NCBI GenBank assembly: GCA_947258695.1
Contig: CAMYJG010000004.1
Location: 1-64,000, forward strand
Direction: 5' to 3'
DNA length: 64,000 nt
Source of the DNA: an uncultured Ectothiorhodospiraceae bacterium
GTDB taxonomy: Bacteria > Pseudomonadota > Gammaproteobacteria > UBA6429 > Thiohalophilaceae
Part shown: piece after piece, positions 9,617 through 19,121 of the stretch
Layout of the letters: every line of letters starts with the position of its first letter
Numbering within the stretch: the stretch's first letter is position 1
Notes under the pieces: model-generated
Database searches by the model: none
Told to the model about the DNA's origin: nothing
What the model saw: the letters and a program-made list of their open reading frames with translations, nothing else
Translations under genes and position numbers: made by a program

Positions 9617-9709
9617 CACTCCGGTTCGAAAAAATTGTCAGGAACAATTTTTCGTGAGCGTAGCGAATCCGAAGGATGAGGCACAGGGAAGTGCCTCACA
9701 ATCCCTCCA
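9617..9709. repeat. Split T-arm-like sequence with hairpin insert
   Basis: GGTTCGA (9623-9629) and ATCCCTCC (9701-9708) together reconstitute the T-arm sequence of the tRNA-Ser just upstream, separated by 71 bases. The insert holds two hairpins: AAAATTGT-CAGGA-ACAATTTT and GAGGCAC-AGGGAA-GTGCCTC. Their AGGA-containing loops resemble those in the broken tRNA copy on the other side of the intact gene. Confidence 0.5.
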
Positions 9710-9710
9710 C

Positions 9711-10010
9711 CTATATCAGCTCCCCCTCAAACCCCTCAGGCACTTTCCCTTTCAACATATAGGCAAACGCGATGACTTCCGCGACAGCGAGGTAAAGCAT
9801 TTCAGGTATTTCGTCACCCAACTCAAGAGTGGAGAGCAAGGTTACCAGCTCCTTATTTTCTGTTAACGGAACATTATGTTTTTTTGCCAGCGCAATAATT
9901 TGTTCAGCCAGTTCCTGGGAGCCTTTTGCAGTGACGGTTGGTGCATTTTCCCCATCATATTTTAAGGCAACCGCGAGAGACGACTCTGTTTGTCCGTTTT
10001 GCTGATTCAT
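9711..10010 (-). CDS. FlhB C-terminal-domain-like protein (FlhX type)
   Basis: A 99-residue protein matching only the cytoplasmic C-terminal domain of the flagellar export switch FlhB: AVALKYD, AKGSQELAEQII, ALAKKHNVPL and ELGDEIPEMLYLAVAEVIAF. The NPTH self-cleavage motif that precedes AVALRYD in full FlhB is absent, as are membrane helices. Its start overlaps the end of the upstream FliK-like gene by 4 bases. Such stand-alone proteins can stand in for the cleaved FlhB domain in export specificity; that role here is inferred. Confidence 0.8.
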   Translation of the reverse strand: MNQQNGQTESSLAVALKYDGENAPTVTAKGSQELAEQIIALAKKHNVPLTENKELVTLLSTLELGDEIPEMLYLAVAEVIAFAYMLKGKVPEGFEGELI

Positions 10011-11305
10011 ATCCGCTCATCCAGGGAAGGTGAATTAACTGGTGGAGCATCAACAGATAGGTTCGCTTTTGCACACTCAATATCGCCGACATTGAGGCCG
10101 TTGTAGCTTAAGCGGTTACGTAGGAAGTCAAAATGTTGCTGGAACAAGGATAATACTTGCGGCTTTTCACTAAAAAATTGAGCAGAAACAAATTCATTTT
10201 GCATCTTGATGTGCGCTTTAATTTTGCCTAAACCGGTTAAATTAAACATTAAAGTCACGTTCCAGATTTTTTTAGTTTCTTCTTCTGATTGTGCCGTTTC
10301 TTCTTCATTGATACGTAACTCAAACAAGTCGATGTCCTGTCCATCTTTAATCGGAATTTCCATTAACCACATAGGCCGGCCCGCTTGTGATTCATTTAAA
10401 TTTTGTAGCTGGGTTTGTTGCAGGTGAGATAAGCTGGACTCAATTTGCCGCAAAAAACTTTGCATGGCTTCTTCTCGCTGAGTAATGGTTTGTAGACTGG
10501 CTTGATTTGTTGAAGAACGTGGGGTTGCCTGGTTCGACTCTTTACTACTGGTTGGGATATTTGGCTGGTTGGTTTTATTTTGTATCGCCGGATTTATATC
10601 ATTCGCAGCAACAAGCTGTGTTCTGATTAAGTTTGCCAGTCGGTGTAGTTGAGTTCCAAGATCTGAATCCAAATTAGTTTTAAGGATTGATTCAGCCTGA
10701 GTTTTTATATTAGTTGTTTTGTGTAAGCTATTATTTTGGATTAAGTTGAAGATATGATTCTTAAGTTTGTTCTCAACAAACAAGCCACTATTTTGTAATT
10801 GTTCTTTTACTTGCTCACCGGTTTTTAAATTTAGTGGGGAAGGGAGTTGTTTAAATAGCTCGCGTACAGTGGCATTTACATCCGCAGCGAGTGGCGAAGG
10901 TCGTAAAGAAGGCCTGGAAGCAACATAACTGATATTTTTTAATAACGGGGTTATTTGCGGATTTTGTACTGAAATATTTTTTAATGCCTCGGCGATAATA
11001 TTACTTGCTGCTCCTTTTTGCACACTGATGATACGAAATTGAGGGATGGGTTTAAGTTGATCAATTTGTAATTTTAAGCTGTCACCCACTTGTAAATTAG
11101 GGATAGCAGGCTTCGCGGTATTGGTGTTGATACCCTGGATATTAAGAAATAATTTATTATCGGTAATTTGTGTGATCACGGCCTGAATTAGTTGAGATAC
11201 TTTCCAGTCAGGCGGCGCAGTATTAGTTATATTCGCCTGGGTGGAACTGGCGACACTGCGGGCGATGGCAGTATAGAGGTCATTTGCTGGTGGTTTTATA
11301 TCCAT
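10007..11305 (-). CDS. Flagellar hook-length control protein (FliK-like)
   Basis: A 432-residue protein with a variable, Gln/Asn/Ser-rich first part and a more conserved C-terminal part (about 325-410): MWLMEIPIKDGQDIDLFELRI, LMFNLTGLGKIKAHIKM and VSAQFFSEKP. This resembles the FliK C-terminal domain that contacts the export switch. Hook-length control proteins vary in sequence, so the call rests on this domain and on translational coupling to the FlhB-like gene. No other flagellar genes are in the window. Confidence 0.7.
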   Translation of the reverse strand: MDIKPPANDLYTAIARSVASSTQANITNTAPPDWKVSQLIQAVITQITDNKLFLNIQGINTNTAKPAIPNLQVGDSLKLQIDQLKPIPQFRIISVQKGAASNIIAEALKNISVQNPQITPLLKNISYVASRPSLRPSPLAADVNATVRELFKQLPSPLNLKTGEQVKEQLQNSGLFVENKLKNHIFNLIQNNSLHKTTNIKTQAESILKTNLDSDLGTQLHRLANLIRTQLVAANDINPAIQNKTNQPNIPTSSKESNQATPRSSTNQASLQTITQREEAMQSFLRQIESSLSHLQQTQLQNLNESQAGRPMWLMEIPIKDGQDIDLFELRINEEETAQSEEETKKIWNVTLMFNLTGLGKIKAHIKMQNEFVSAQFFSEKPQVLSLFQQHFDFLRNRLSYNGLNVGDIECAKANLSVDAPPVNSPSLDERI

Positions 11306-11442
11306 AATTTTAAAATTTCAGCCATACAGGTGTAATTCGCTGCGCTGAGTATTGTTATCACCTGAATTTATGCATACTCTTTATATTAGCGGACAAATAA
11401 CAGTTTCCTATACTTAATTGAGGAAAAACAGGTTCAAATGTG

Positions 11443-12312
11443 ATGAATACGAGTAATGCGTGGTATATCCGTAGTCAATCAAGTGGTGAAATTAGAGGCC
11501 CTTTTCCCGGTGGCCAGATTTCACAGGAAATGCTGCTTGGCCGTTATAAGCTGAATGATGAAGTCAGTCATGACAAGGAAGAGTGGTTCTCTATTCGTGA
11601 AGTTCCCGAACTTGTGCCAGAAATCTTTTTTGAAAACAGGGATGATCCAGGTTTTAATGATCGACTTGCAGCTGCGCGGCGTTGGGCTGATGAGCGACGC
11701 GGGATTGCTGAGATTGATAAAGAAAATGATCGGCGTGCCGGTGATGATTCTTATGAAAGTGAAGAGATTAAACGACTGCATCGTTTAGCCAATGAGGCTA
11801 AAAAAGAAACTAATCCTTTTTCGACGATTATTCAATTAAGCCTGGTATTTGTTCTTGTTGTTGCAATTGTTGTTTTGGCTTTTCAGTATTCACCTGAAGA
11901 CGAAAGTGTCGTTGATTGTTCTTCGCCAGCCAAACAAGCGGTTAATTGGAGTGGCTGTAATTTGAGTGGAGCCCAGTTATTAAAAGAAAAGCTGGTTGCA
12001 GCAAATTTAATGAATACGAATTTACAAACTGCCAATCTCTATGCATCAGATTTATCGCATGCAAATTTAAAATTTTCCCAGTTACACCTGACAAATTTAA
12101 AGTATGCCAATTTTACTAAAGCCAACCTAACCGGGGCGAGTTTAATGGGGGCAGATTTAACGGGGGCCAATTTTAGTCAGGCAGATTTAAGTTATGCCAA
12201 TTTCAGGGATGCCATTATCATTTCGGCAAATTTTTCTGGTGCACGACTGGACAATGCGATCTGGATTGATGGCCGAACCTGCCGGGTAAATTCAGTTGGT
12301 GACTGTAATTAA
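11443..12312 (+). CDS. GYF-like domain, membrane helix and pentapeptide-repeat protein
   Basis: About 289 residues in three parts. The N-terminal 60 residues look like a GYF_2 domain (WYIRSQSSGEIRGPFPGGQIS ... WFSIREVPEL). A charged linker leads to one membrane helix (about 127-150, IIQLSLVFVLVVAIVVLAF). The C-terminal half is a pentapeptide-repeat helix of A-N/D-L-x-x units (ANLMNTNLQTANLYASDL; GADLTGANFSQADLSYANF). The start could also be the GTG three bases earlier. Function unknown; the repeat region probably binds a partner. Confidence 0.75.
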   Translation: MNTSNAWYIRSQSSGEIRGPFPGGQISQEMLLGRYKLNDEVSHDKEEWFSIREVPELVPEIFFENRDDPGFNDRLAAARRWADERRGIAEIDKENDRRAGDDSYESEEIKRLHRLANEAKKETNPFSTIIQLSLVFVLVVAIVVLAFQYSPEDESVVDCSSPAKQAVNWSGCNLSGAQLLKEKLVAANLMNTNLQTANLYASDLSHANLKFSQLHLTNLKYANFTKANLTGASLMGADLTGANFSQADLSYANFRDAIIISANFSGARLDNAIWIDGRTCRVNSVGDCN

Positions 12313-12429
12313 TTTTTCTAAAGTTTTAAAGCAGAAATTATATTTGCTGAGAATAGCGAGTTCTTGCCGTGATTCGTTTAAAATACGTTGGTTTTGAAAT
12401 AAAGTAATTGAATTTTATCAGGGGTAACA

Positions 12430-12981
12430 ATGACAAAGGCGGTACGAATTGGTTTTGTAACTGTTTCAGACAGGGCAAGCCGTGGTGAATATGAAGATTT
12501 AGGTGGTCCTGCTATGCAGGACTGGTTATCCCAGGCGCTGACAAATGAATGGCAAGCTGTGGCGCGCATTGTTCCTGATGAACAAGATCAAGTTGAAGCG
12601 GCATTAAAAGAATTAGCGGATGAGCAAGACTGTTGTTTGATAGTGACTACCGGTGGTACGGGTCCGGCTAAACGTGATATTACTCCAGAAGCAACCGTTG
12701 CAGTTAGCGATAAAATACTGGATGGCTTTGGCGAGCAAATGCGGGCGGTATCATTAAAGTTTGTACCGACTGCCATTCTTTCCAGGCAAATTGCTGCAAT
12801 ACGTGATCAGTCTTTAATTATTAACTTACCGGGAAAGCCATCGGCGATTGCAGATTGTTTAGAAGCTGTTTTTCCCGCAGTACCATATTGCATTGATTTG
12901 CTTGAAGGGCCTTATCTAGAAACTGACGAATCATTTATAAAAGCGTTTCGTCCTAAGCATGCCAAGAAACCAAGCTCGTAG
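12430..12981 (+). CDS. mog: Molybdopterin adenylyltransferase
   Basis: Adenylylates molybdopterin before metal insertion in molybdenum cofactor synthesis. The 183 residues track E. coli MogA: VSDRASRGEYED, the nucleotide loop TTGGTGPAKRDITPEAT, GFGEQMRAVSLKFVPTAILSR and NLPGKPSAI, ending SVPYC-like VPYCIDLLEGPY. The cofactor it helps make would be needed by the nitrate reductase whose gene begins at the end of this window. prmB overlaps its stop by one base. Confidence 0.9.
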   Translation: MTKAVRIGFVTVSDRASRGEYEDLGGPAMQDWLSQALTNEWQAVARIVPDEQDQVEAALKELADEQDCCLIVTTGGTGPAKRDITPEATVAVSDKILDGFGEQMRAVSLKFVPTAILSRQIAAIRDQSLIINLPGKPSAIADCLEAVFPAVPYCIDLLEGPYLETDESFIKAFRPKHAKKPSS

Positions 12982-13922
12982 TGGAAAAAACAATTGCAGC
13001 GTTATCGCAAGTAAAAAGCTTGCGGGATATGATTTACTTTGGTGCTAACGCATTTGAAGATGCGTCCCTGTACTTTGGTCATGGAACAGATAATGCCCTA
13101 GATGAAGCCGCTTACCTTGCCTTTTTTGCTTTAAAAGAGAAGCCAGACTTTAGCGATGAAAAACTGGATAGTCCTGTAACGCAAGATAAGATTGTATTAA
13201 TTAATGATTTGTTTCAACAGCGGATTGACACTCGTAAACCAGCGGCGTATTTGACACATCAAGCCTGGTTTGCCGGGCTTGCTTTTTATGTCAATGAAAA
13301 TGTCCTGGTACCGCGTTCCCCTTTTGCTGAATTAATTGCAGAACAGTTCCAGCCATGGGTAAAACAAGATAAGGTGCATCACATCCTGGATTTATGCACG
13401 GGCAGCGGATGTATAGCGATTGCCTGCGCTTATGCTTTTCCAAATGCAGAAGTTGATGCCGCTGATATTTCTAAAGAGGCGCTTGAAGTTGCAAAGAGAA
13501 ATCGTGAACAACATCAACTTGAAGAACGGTTAAATATTATTGAATCGAATTTATTCAGTCAGTTACAAGGTCGCCGTTATGATTTGATTGTCAGTAATCC
13601 ACCCTATGTCGATGCTGAAGACATGGCGAACCTGCCCGATGAATATCGATGTGAGCCTGAGTTAGGCTTAACCGCCGGTGAGAACGGGCTTGATTTAGTC
13701 ATTCCAATGTTGCGCGATGCAAAAGATCACCTGAGCCCGGATGGTGTGATCATCGTTGAAGTCGGCAATAGCGAGGAAGCATTAGCTGAACTCTTTCCCC
13801 AGGTACCATTTATGTGGCTGGAATTTGAATATGGCGGACATGGTGTGTTTATGCTGGATGCCAATGAAATAATAAAACATCATAAAACCTTTTCTGCAGC
13901 AGCAGAAAATATATCGAGCTAA
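12981..13922 (+). CDS. prmB: Ribosomal protein L3 glutamine methyltransferase
   Basis: S-adenosylmethionine-dependent N5-glutamine methyltransferase acting on ribosomal protein L3. At 313 residues it has the PrmB/HemK layout: a helical N-terminal domain, the SAM-binding LDLCTGSGCIAIACAYAFP and the catalytic NPPY motif (VSNPPYVDAED). The YLTHQAWFAGLAFYVNENVLVPRSPFAELI stretch before the SAM domain distinguishes PrmB from PrmC. GTG start overlaps the mog stop codon. Confidence 0.9.
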   Translation: MEKTIAALSQVKSLRDMIYFGANAFEDASLYFGHGTDNALDEAAYLAFFALKEKPDFSDEKLDSPVTQDKIVLINDLFQQRIDTRKPAAYLTHQAWFAGLAFYVNENVLVPRSPFAELIAEQFQPWVKQDKVHHILDLCTGSGCIAIACAYAFPNAEVDAADISKEALEVAKRNREQHQLEERLNIIESNLFSQLQGRRYDLIVSNPPYVDAEDMANLPDEYRCEPELGLTAGENGLDLVIPMLRDAKDHLSPDGVIIVEVGNSEEALAELFPQVPFMWLEFEYGGHGVFMLDANEIIKHHKTFSAAAENISS

Positions 13923-13959
13923 TTAAAAAACCTCTAACAAAAGCAGAATATGATTTTTC

Positions 13960-13973
13960 TTGATCTGAATCAG
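13960..13973 (+). promoter_or_regulatory. FNR/Anr-type site upstream of hemN
   Basis: TTGATCTGAATCAG matches TTGAT-N4-ATCAA at nine of ten defined positions. A TAGTAT -10-like box lies about 25 bases downstream, which would place the site near -41.5, the usual activating position for FNR. Oxygen-independent hemN is a known FNR-family target. Confidence 0.75.
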
Positions 13974-14032
13974 ATAAAATAGTCACAAATTTAGTAGTAT
14001 CAGTTTTTTAAATTTTCCAGGGATCCATTTTT

Positions 14033-15412
14033 GTGACAGAGCTCGTTTTTAATAATGATTTAATTAAAAAATATGATAAGTCCGGCCCACGCTATACTTC
14101 ATATCCAACCGCTATCCAGTTTACTGAAAACTTTACTGAACAAAGTTACCTTGAGCAGGTAAAGCTGAGCAATCAAAGAAATACGCCTTTATCCTTGTAT
14201 TTCCATATACCCTTTTGCGATACGATTTGCTTTTACTGTGGCTGTAATAAAATCGTAACTAAGAACCGGCGTCATGCAGAACCCTATCTCGCAGCTGTCT
14301 ATAAAGAACTGGCCTTACAGGGTTCGCTGTTTAAAGCAACGCGTATTGTGCAGCAGTTACACTGGGGAGGAGGGACGCCTACCTTTATTAGTCATCAGCA
14401 AATGACGGAGTTAATGCAGCAAACTCGTAAACACTTTACCTTGCTTGATGATGATAGTGGTGAATATTCTATTGAACTTGATCCGCGTGAAGTTAATAAA
14501 TCATCTATAAATTTACTCAGAAAACTGGGTTTCAACAGAATTAGTTTAGGTGTTCAGGATTTTAATCTGCAGGTTCAGAAGGCAGTTAACCGCATTCAAA
14601 GTTATCAAGAAACCCGTGATGTCATTGTTGCTGCACGAAATAATAATTTTCACTCAATAAGTTTAGATTTAATTTATGGTTTGCCCTTTCAAACTGTTGA
14701 GTCGTTTAGTGAAACGGTAGACAGGGTGCTGGAATTAGAGCCGGATAGATTATCTGTTTTTAATTATGCACATTTACCGGAAATGTTTAAAACTCAACGA
14801 CAAATAAACAGTAAAGATCTTCCTTCAGCCGAATCTAAGCTAGCAATTCTACAACAGGTCACTAATAAAATTATTGATGCAGGCTATGAATTTATTGGTA
14901 TGGATCACTTCGCCAAACCAACAGATGAACTTGCTATTGCGCAAAAAGAAAGAAAGTTGTATCGAAATTTTCAGGGTTATTCAACGCATTCCGATTGTGA
15001 TCTTATCGCTTTGGGCATTACTTCAATTGGTAAAATAGCTGATAGCTATAGCCAGAACATTAAAACCATTAAAGAATATACTGAGGTTATTGAACAAGGT
15101 CATTTGCCCGTGCTTCGTGGTGTTACCCTATCTGAAGATGACATATTACGGCGTGAAGTAATAACTCAGCTGATTTGTCATTTCGAGTTATGTTTTCAGG
15201 ATATAGAAAAAGAGTTTTCGATTGTGTTTTCTGATTATTTTGCCGATGAGATTATTAAGTTACAAGAAATGCAAACGGATTTATTACTTGAAATTAATGA
15301 CGATAAAATTTTAGTGTTGCCAGAAGGGAAGCTGTTAATAAGAAATATTTGCATGGTGTTTGATATTTATCTAAATAAGGATGAAAAGCAACGTTTCTCT
15401 AAAACCATTTGA
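14033..15412 (+). CDS. hemN: Oxygen-independent coproporphyrinogen III dehydrogenase
   Basis: Radical SAM enzyme that decarboxylates coproporphyrinogen III without oxygen in heme synthesis. The 459 residues show SGPRYTSYPTA, YFHIPFC and the CDTICFYCGC cluster motif (Cx3Cx2C plus the extra cysteine typical of HemN), then HWGGGTPTF. The C-terminal HemN domain is present (DILRREVITQLICHF). GTG start follows a CCAGGGA ribosome site. The FNR-like box upstream suggests induction at low oxygen, and the window contains a heavy heme demand from its cytochrome operon. Confidence 0.95.
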   Translation: MTELVFNNDLIKKYDKSGPRYTSYPTAIQFTENFTEQSYLEQVKLSNQRNTPLSLYFHIPFCDTICFYCGCNKIVTKNRRHAEPYLAAVYKELALQGSLFKATRIVQQLHWGGGTPTFISHQQMTELMQQTRKHFTLLDDDSGEYSIELDPREVNKSSINLLRKLGFNRISLGVQDFNLQVQKAVNRIQSYQETRDVIVAARNNNFHSISLDLIYGLPFQTVESFSETVDRVLELEPDRLSVFNYAHLPEMFKTQRQINSKDLPSAESKLAILQQVTNKIIDAGYEFIGMDHFAKPTDELAIAQKERKLYRNFQGYSTHSDCDLIALGITSIGKIADSYSQNIKTIKEYTEVIEQGHLPVLRGVTLSEDDILRREVITQLICHFELCFQDIEKEFSIVFSDYFADEIIKLQEMQTDLLLEINDDKILVLPEGKLLIRNICMVFDIYLNKDEKQRFSKTI

Positions 15413-15434
15413 TGAACTAAACAGCTTGCTGGTA

Positions 15435-17825
15435 TCAAACTACTGCTGTTTTTGCCTGGGGTTGTTCCAGCAAGGTTTTAACCGGCAGAGGTTTAGAGAT
15501 ATGGTAACCTTGTGCATAATCGATGCCGATACTTTTTATACAGTTCAATATCTCTTCATTTTCAACATATTCAGCGGTCGTTTTAATCCCCATGGTTCTG
15601 CTTATATTGTGAATGGATTCAACAAAAACTTTATTGGTTGAATCCGTATGAATTTCCCTGATGAAAGCACCGTCAATTTTAATGTTGTCAACCGGCATAT
15701 TTTTTAAATATGAAAATGAACTCAGCCCACTGCCAAAATCATCCAGCGAAAAATTACATCCCATTTGTTTAATGTAAGTAATAAACTCAACGGCTTTTGT
15801 CATATTTGCTATTGCTGCTGTTTCAGTAATTTCAAAACAGATAAGTTCTTTTTTTATCGCTTTGTTTTTTCTTAATTTATCAGTAATTAAATTTAATACC
15901 GAGTTTTCTGATAAGGATTGCCCTGAGAGGTTAATAGCCACCCGTATATCTGAGTGATGTTTTTGTTGATACTCTTTTAAAAATTCAACGGTATTACTAA
16001 TTACCCATTCATCAATAAGTGGCATCAGGTTATAACGTTCAGCTGTAGGTATAAATGAATCGGGTGTCACCACTTTTCCCTGATCATTTAACCTGACGAG
16101 AATTTCCACTGTTTTAGGGGTTGGGTATTGAGGGTTTATATTACGCAGCTCCTGGAAATACAGTTCGAACTTATCATCTTTGATGGCATCTTTAATCTTT
16201 TGTATCCATGATGTTTCCAATTGATGTTTAACGAACTCGGCGTCATTTGGCTCAAAGACCTGGATTCGGTTACGTCCTTTATCTTTGGCTTCATAACAAG
16301 CAGCATCGACGGTACTCATTACTTCAGAAGTTGATACTGTCAGGTTTGTGATTGGTACAATGCCAATACTGGCACCTGTTTCGAAAGAGTTATTTCCCCA
16401 GTTAAACCGGGTATCTTTAATAGTTTTAATAATAAGGTTGCAGATTTGTTTCGCTTTCTTGATTGAGCAACCATCAAGAAGTATTGCAAACTCATCACCG
16501 CCAAGACGCGCCAACACGTCCGTTTGCCTTAACAATGAATGAATAGTTTTAGAGATCTGTTTTAAAAACTCATCGCCGGCAGCATGTCCGGAGGTATCGT
16601 TAATGATTTTAAATTTATCAAGATCAAGAAAACAGATAGAGTGTTTCGTGTTCTCAGTCTGAGCTTTGCGTATGATTTGGTTAAGTCTTACTTCAAATTC
16701 TCTTCGGTTAATAAGGCCAGTTAGAGAGTCATGCGATGCCTGGTAGCTCAGGCGTTTCTCCATTGTTCTGACTTTAGTAACATCACGTAAAATTATAACA
16801 GCACCAAGCACAGTGTTGTCGTGATCAATAATTGGGGCGATGGTATGTTCAACTTCAAATTTTTCACCATCTTTTTTCGTTAAGGTAAAGTCAAACAAAG
16901 ATCGTTGTATGTTTGAACCAGATAAATTGTCATTGATTTCTGTACGTTGTTTGCCATTTTCATTTTCATAGATAGTAAGAATGCTTTTACCTATAACATC
17001 TTTGCTTTTTACATCAGCCAGTAATTCAGCAACCGGATTAATGGTTTTAATGTTGTAATTTTTATCAACGGTAATAACACCATCACCAATTGAGTGTAAT
17101 GTTATTTGTGCCAGTTCTTTTTCAAAAAACAGTTGCTTTTCAGTGTTCGTTATCTGTCGTATGGCATAAGAGGATGCCAGTACAGTCAGAAAAAAGATGA
17201 CAATTGAAATAACAATGATAAGAACAATATTGTTGTCTAGTCTATTCTGCAGCTTTTCGACAATGTATTCGTTATTTTTAGTCTGAAGATCTATAGTTTT
17301 AGCAATATGCGATAGCACCGCATTTTGTGATGGGATTGCCTGGTTTATTAGTATATCGATTGCAGACTTGAAACGTTGCTTATCAATGAATTTAATAATT
17401 TTATTTTGTAATGAAAGGACATACCGGCTTAATTCACCTTGTTTATCAATCATTGCTCTTTCAGTATCTGAAAGTGGCATTGATAATATCGTTTCCCTGG
17501 CTTTAATAAAAATTCCCGCATAGCTTTGATATTTCATACGGGTTTCATCATATTCAAATGGGTCTTTAATATTAATCAGGCTGTAAAGTGCCAGGCTTCT
17601 TTCACGTGCCGCTTGCTGCATATCAACTAACAAGCCTGTCTTCTTATTGTTGTCAGTAACAATTTCATTGATTTGTAACTGGGTTTCTTTTATTTGATGA
17701 GAAATAATTGCCAGAGCAGCAAAAGTCACTAGCAATATAAAACTAAAACTGAAGATCAGAAGTAATGAGCTCTTACTCAGATTGAGGTCTTTAATTGATG
17801 CTAATTTAGTCAGTATCTTTGCCAT
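15435..17825 (-). CDS. Membrane GGDEF-EAL protein with PAS domain
   Basis: A 796-residue cyclic-di-GMP protein. Two membrane helices (about 18-40 and 200-222) enclose a periplasmic helical sensor of about 155 residues. A PAS domain follows (ITLHSIGDGVITVDKNYNI), then GGDEF with an intact ARLGGDEFAILL motif (about 445), and an EAL domain beginning EILVRLND in place of the usual ExLxR. EAL residues such as NLSGQSL, FEITETAAI, LDDFGSGLSSFSYL and KIDGAFI are kept, so both activities are possible. Ends 22 bases from the hemN stop, convergent. Confidence 0.9.
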   Translation of the reverse strand: MAKILTKLASIKDLNLSKSSLLLIFSFSFILLVTFAALAIISHQIKETQLQINEIVTDNNKKTGLLVDMQQAARERSLALYSLINIKDPFEYDETRMKYQSYAGIFIKARETILSMPLSDTERAMIDKQGELSRYVLSLQNKIIKFIDKQRFKSAIDILINQAIPSQNAVLSHIAKTIDLQTKNNEYIVEKLQNRLDNNIVLIIVISIVIFFLTVLASSYAIRQITNTEKQLFFEKELAQITLHSIGDGVITVDKNYNIKTINPVAELLADVKSKDVIGKSILTIYENENGKQRTEINDNLSGSNIQRSLFDFTLTKKDGEKFEVEHTIAPIIDHDNTVLGAVIILRDVTKVRTMEKRLSYQASHDSLTGLINRREFEVRLNQIIRKAQTENTKHSICFLDLDKFKIINDTSGHAAGDEFLKQISKTIHSLLRQTDVLARLGGDEFAILLDGCSIKKAKQICNLIIKTIKDTRFNWGNNSFETGASIGIVPITNLTVSTSEVMSTVDAACYEAKDKGRNRIQVFEPNDAEFVKHQLETSWIQKIKDAIKDDKFELYFQELRNINPQYPTPKTVEILVRLNDQGKVVTPDSFIPTAERYNLMPLIDEWVISNTVEFLKEYQQKHHSDIRVAINLSGQSLSENSVLNLITDKLRKNKAIKKELICFEITETAAIANMTKAVEFITYIKQMGCNFSLDDFGSGLSSFSYLKNMPVDNIKIDGAFIREIHTDSTNKVFVESIHNISRTMGIKTTAEYVENEEILNCIKSIGIDYAQGYHISKPLPVKTLLEQPQAKTAVV

Positions 17826-18016
17826 GTTGGATATGCAATGTTGCCTGAATTAATTTTGCTAAAGAAAGAGGGGGGATGATTTCTTTTAAGCTCAATACGT
17901 TAAGTCGGCATAGTTAGATATTTCTTTAATATCTGCGTATCATTAATAAGAATAATTTCTAAACCCCTTAAATTCTTGTTAGAATTGATTAAATTAACAA
18001 AAAGTAAACGCATAAT

Positions 18017-19117
18017 ATGTCGGGAAATACCTTAGGAAAGCTTTTCACGGTAACCAGTTTTGGTGAGAGTCATGGTGCAGCAATTGGCTGTATTGTTGAT
18101 GGTTGTCCTCCTGGTTTATCTTTATCTGAAACAGATTTACAGGGCGATCTTGAGCGTCGTCGGCCGGGTAAAACACGCCACACGACACAACGCCGTGAAA
18201 TGGATGAAGTGCAAATTTTGTCGGGTGTGTTTGATGGTAAAACAACCGGATCGCCTATCGCATTAATTATTCATAATACTGATCAACGTTCAAAAGACTA
18301 CTCAGATATTATGGACCGTTTTCGTCCCGGCCATGCTGATTACACTTATCATCATAAATACGGTTTACGTGATTACCGTGGCGGTGGTCGTTCTTCTGCG
18401 CGTGAAACAGCGATGCGGGTAGCTGCCGGTGCGATAGCCAAAAAATATTTAAAAGAAAATTGTGGTATAGAAATCCGTGGTTATATGGCGCAGCTGGGAC
18501 CGATTAAATATGAAAACTTTGACTGGGATGAAGTGGAAAATAATCCTTTCTTTTTTCCAGATGCCGGAAAGGTCAAAGAACTTGAAGAGTACATGGATGC
18601 CTTGCGTAAAGAAGGTAACTCAATTGGTGCGAGGATTAATGTTGTTGCAACAGGAATGCCGACGGGATTAGGTGAACCAATTTTTGATCGACTCGATGCT
18701 GATATTGCACATGCCATGATGTGTATTAATGCGGTGAAAGGTGTTGAAATTGGTGCAGGCTTTGATTGTGTTGAACAAAAGGGCACAGAGCACCGTGATG
18801 AACTTACCATTGATGGTTTTTTATCTAATAATGCCGGTGGTGTTTTAGGTGGTATTTCATCGGGCCAGGATATTACTGTCAGTATGGCACTCAAAGCGAC
18901 TTCCAGTATTCGCCTACCGGGTAAAACAATTAACTTGCAAGGCGAAGCAACTGAAGTAATCACTAAAGGCCGTCATGATCCCTGTGTCGGGATTCGTGCA
19001 ACACCTATTGCCGAAGCAATGCTTGCGCTTGTTTTGATTGATCATTTATTACGAAACCGCGGGCAGAATGCTGACGTGAAAGTCGATACTCCCGTTATCC
19101 CTGCAAGCAAAAAATAA
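18017..19117 (+). CDS. aroC: Chorismate synthase
   Basis: Converts 5-enolpyruvylshikimate-3-phosphate to chorismate with reduced FMN, last step of the shikimate pathway. The 366 residues carry all three family signatures: [16 protein letters not shown], the [10 protein letters not shown] stretch, and [17 protein letters not shown]. Start agrees with the family's conserved [10 protein letters not shown] beginning. An MFS transporter gene follows after 4 bases, so the two are likely co-transcribed. Confidence 0.97.
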   Translation: MSGNTLGKLFTVTSFGESHGAAIGCIVDGCPPGLSLSETDLQGDLERRRPGKTRHTTQRREMDEVQILSGVFDGKTTGSPIALIIHNTDQRSKDYSDIMDRFRPGHADYTYHHKYGLRDYRGGGRSSARETAMRVAAGAIAKKYLKENCGIEIRGYMAQLGPIKYENFDWDEVENNPFFFPDAGKVKELEEYMDALRKEGNSIGARINVVATGMPTGLGEPIFDRLDADIAHAMMCINAVKGVEIGAGFDCVEQKGTEHRDELTIDGFLSNNAGGVLGGISSGQDITVSMALKATSSIRLPGKTINLQGEATEVITKGRHDPCVGIRATPIAEAMLALVLIDHLLRNRGQNADVKVDTPVIPASKK

Positions 19118-19121
19118 CTTC

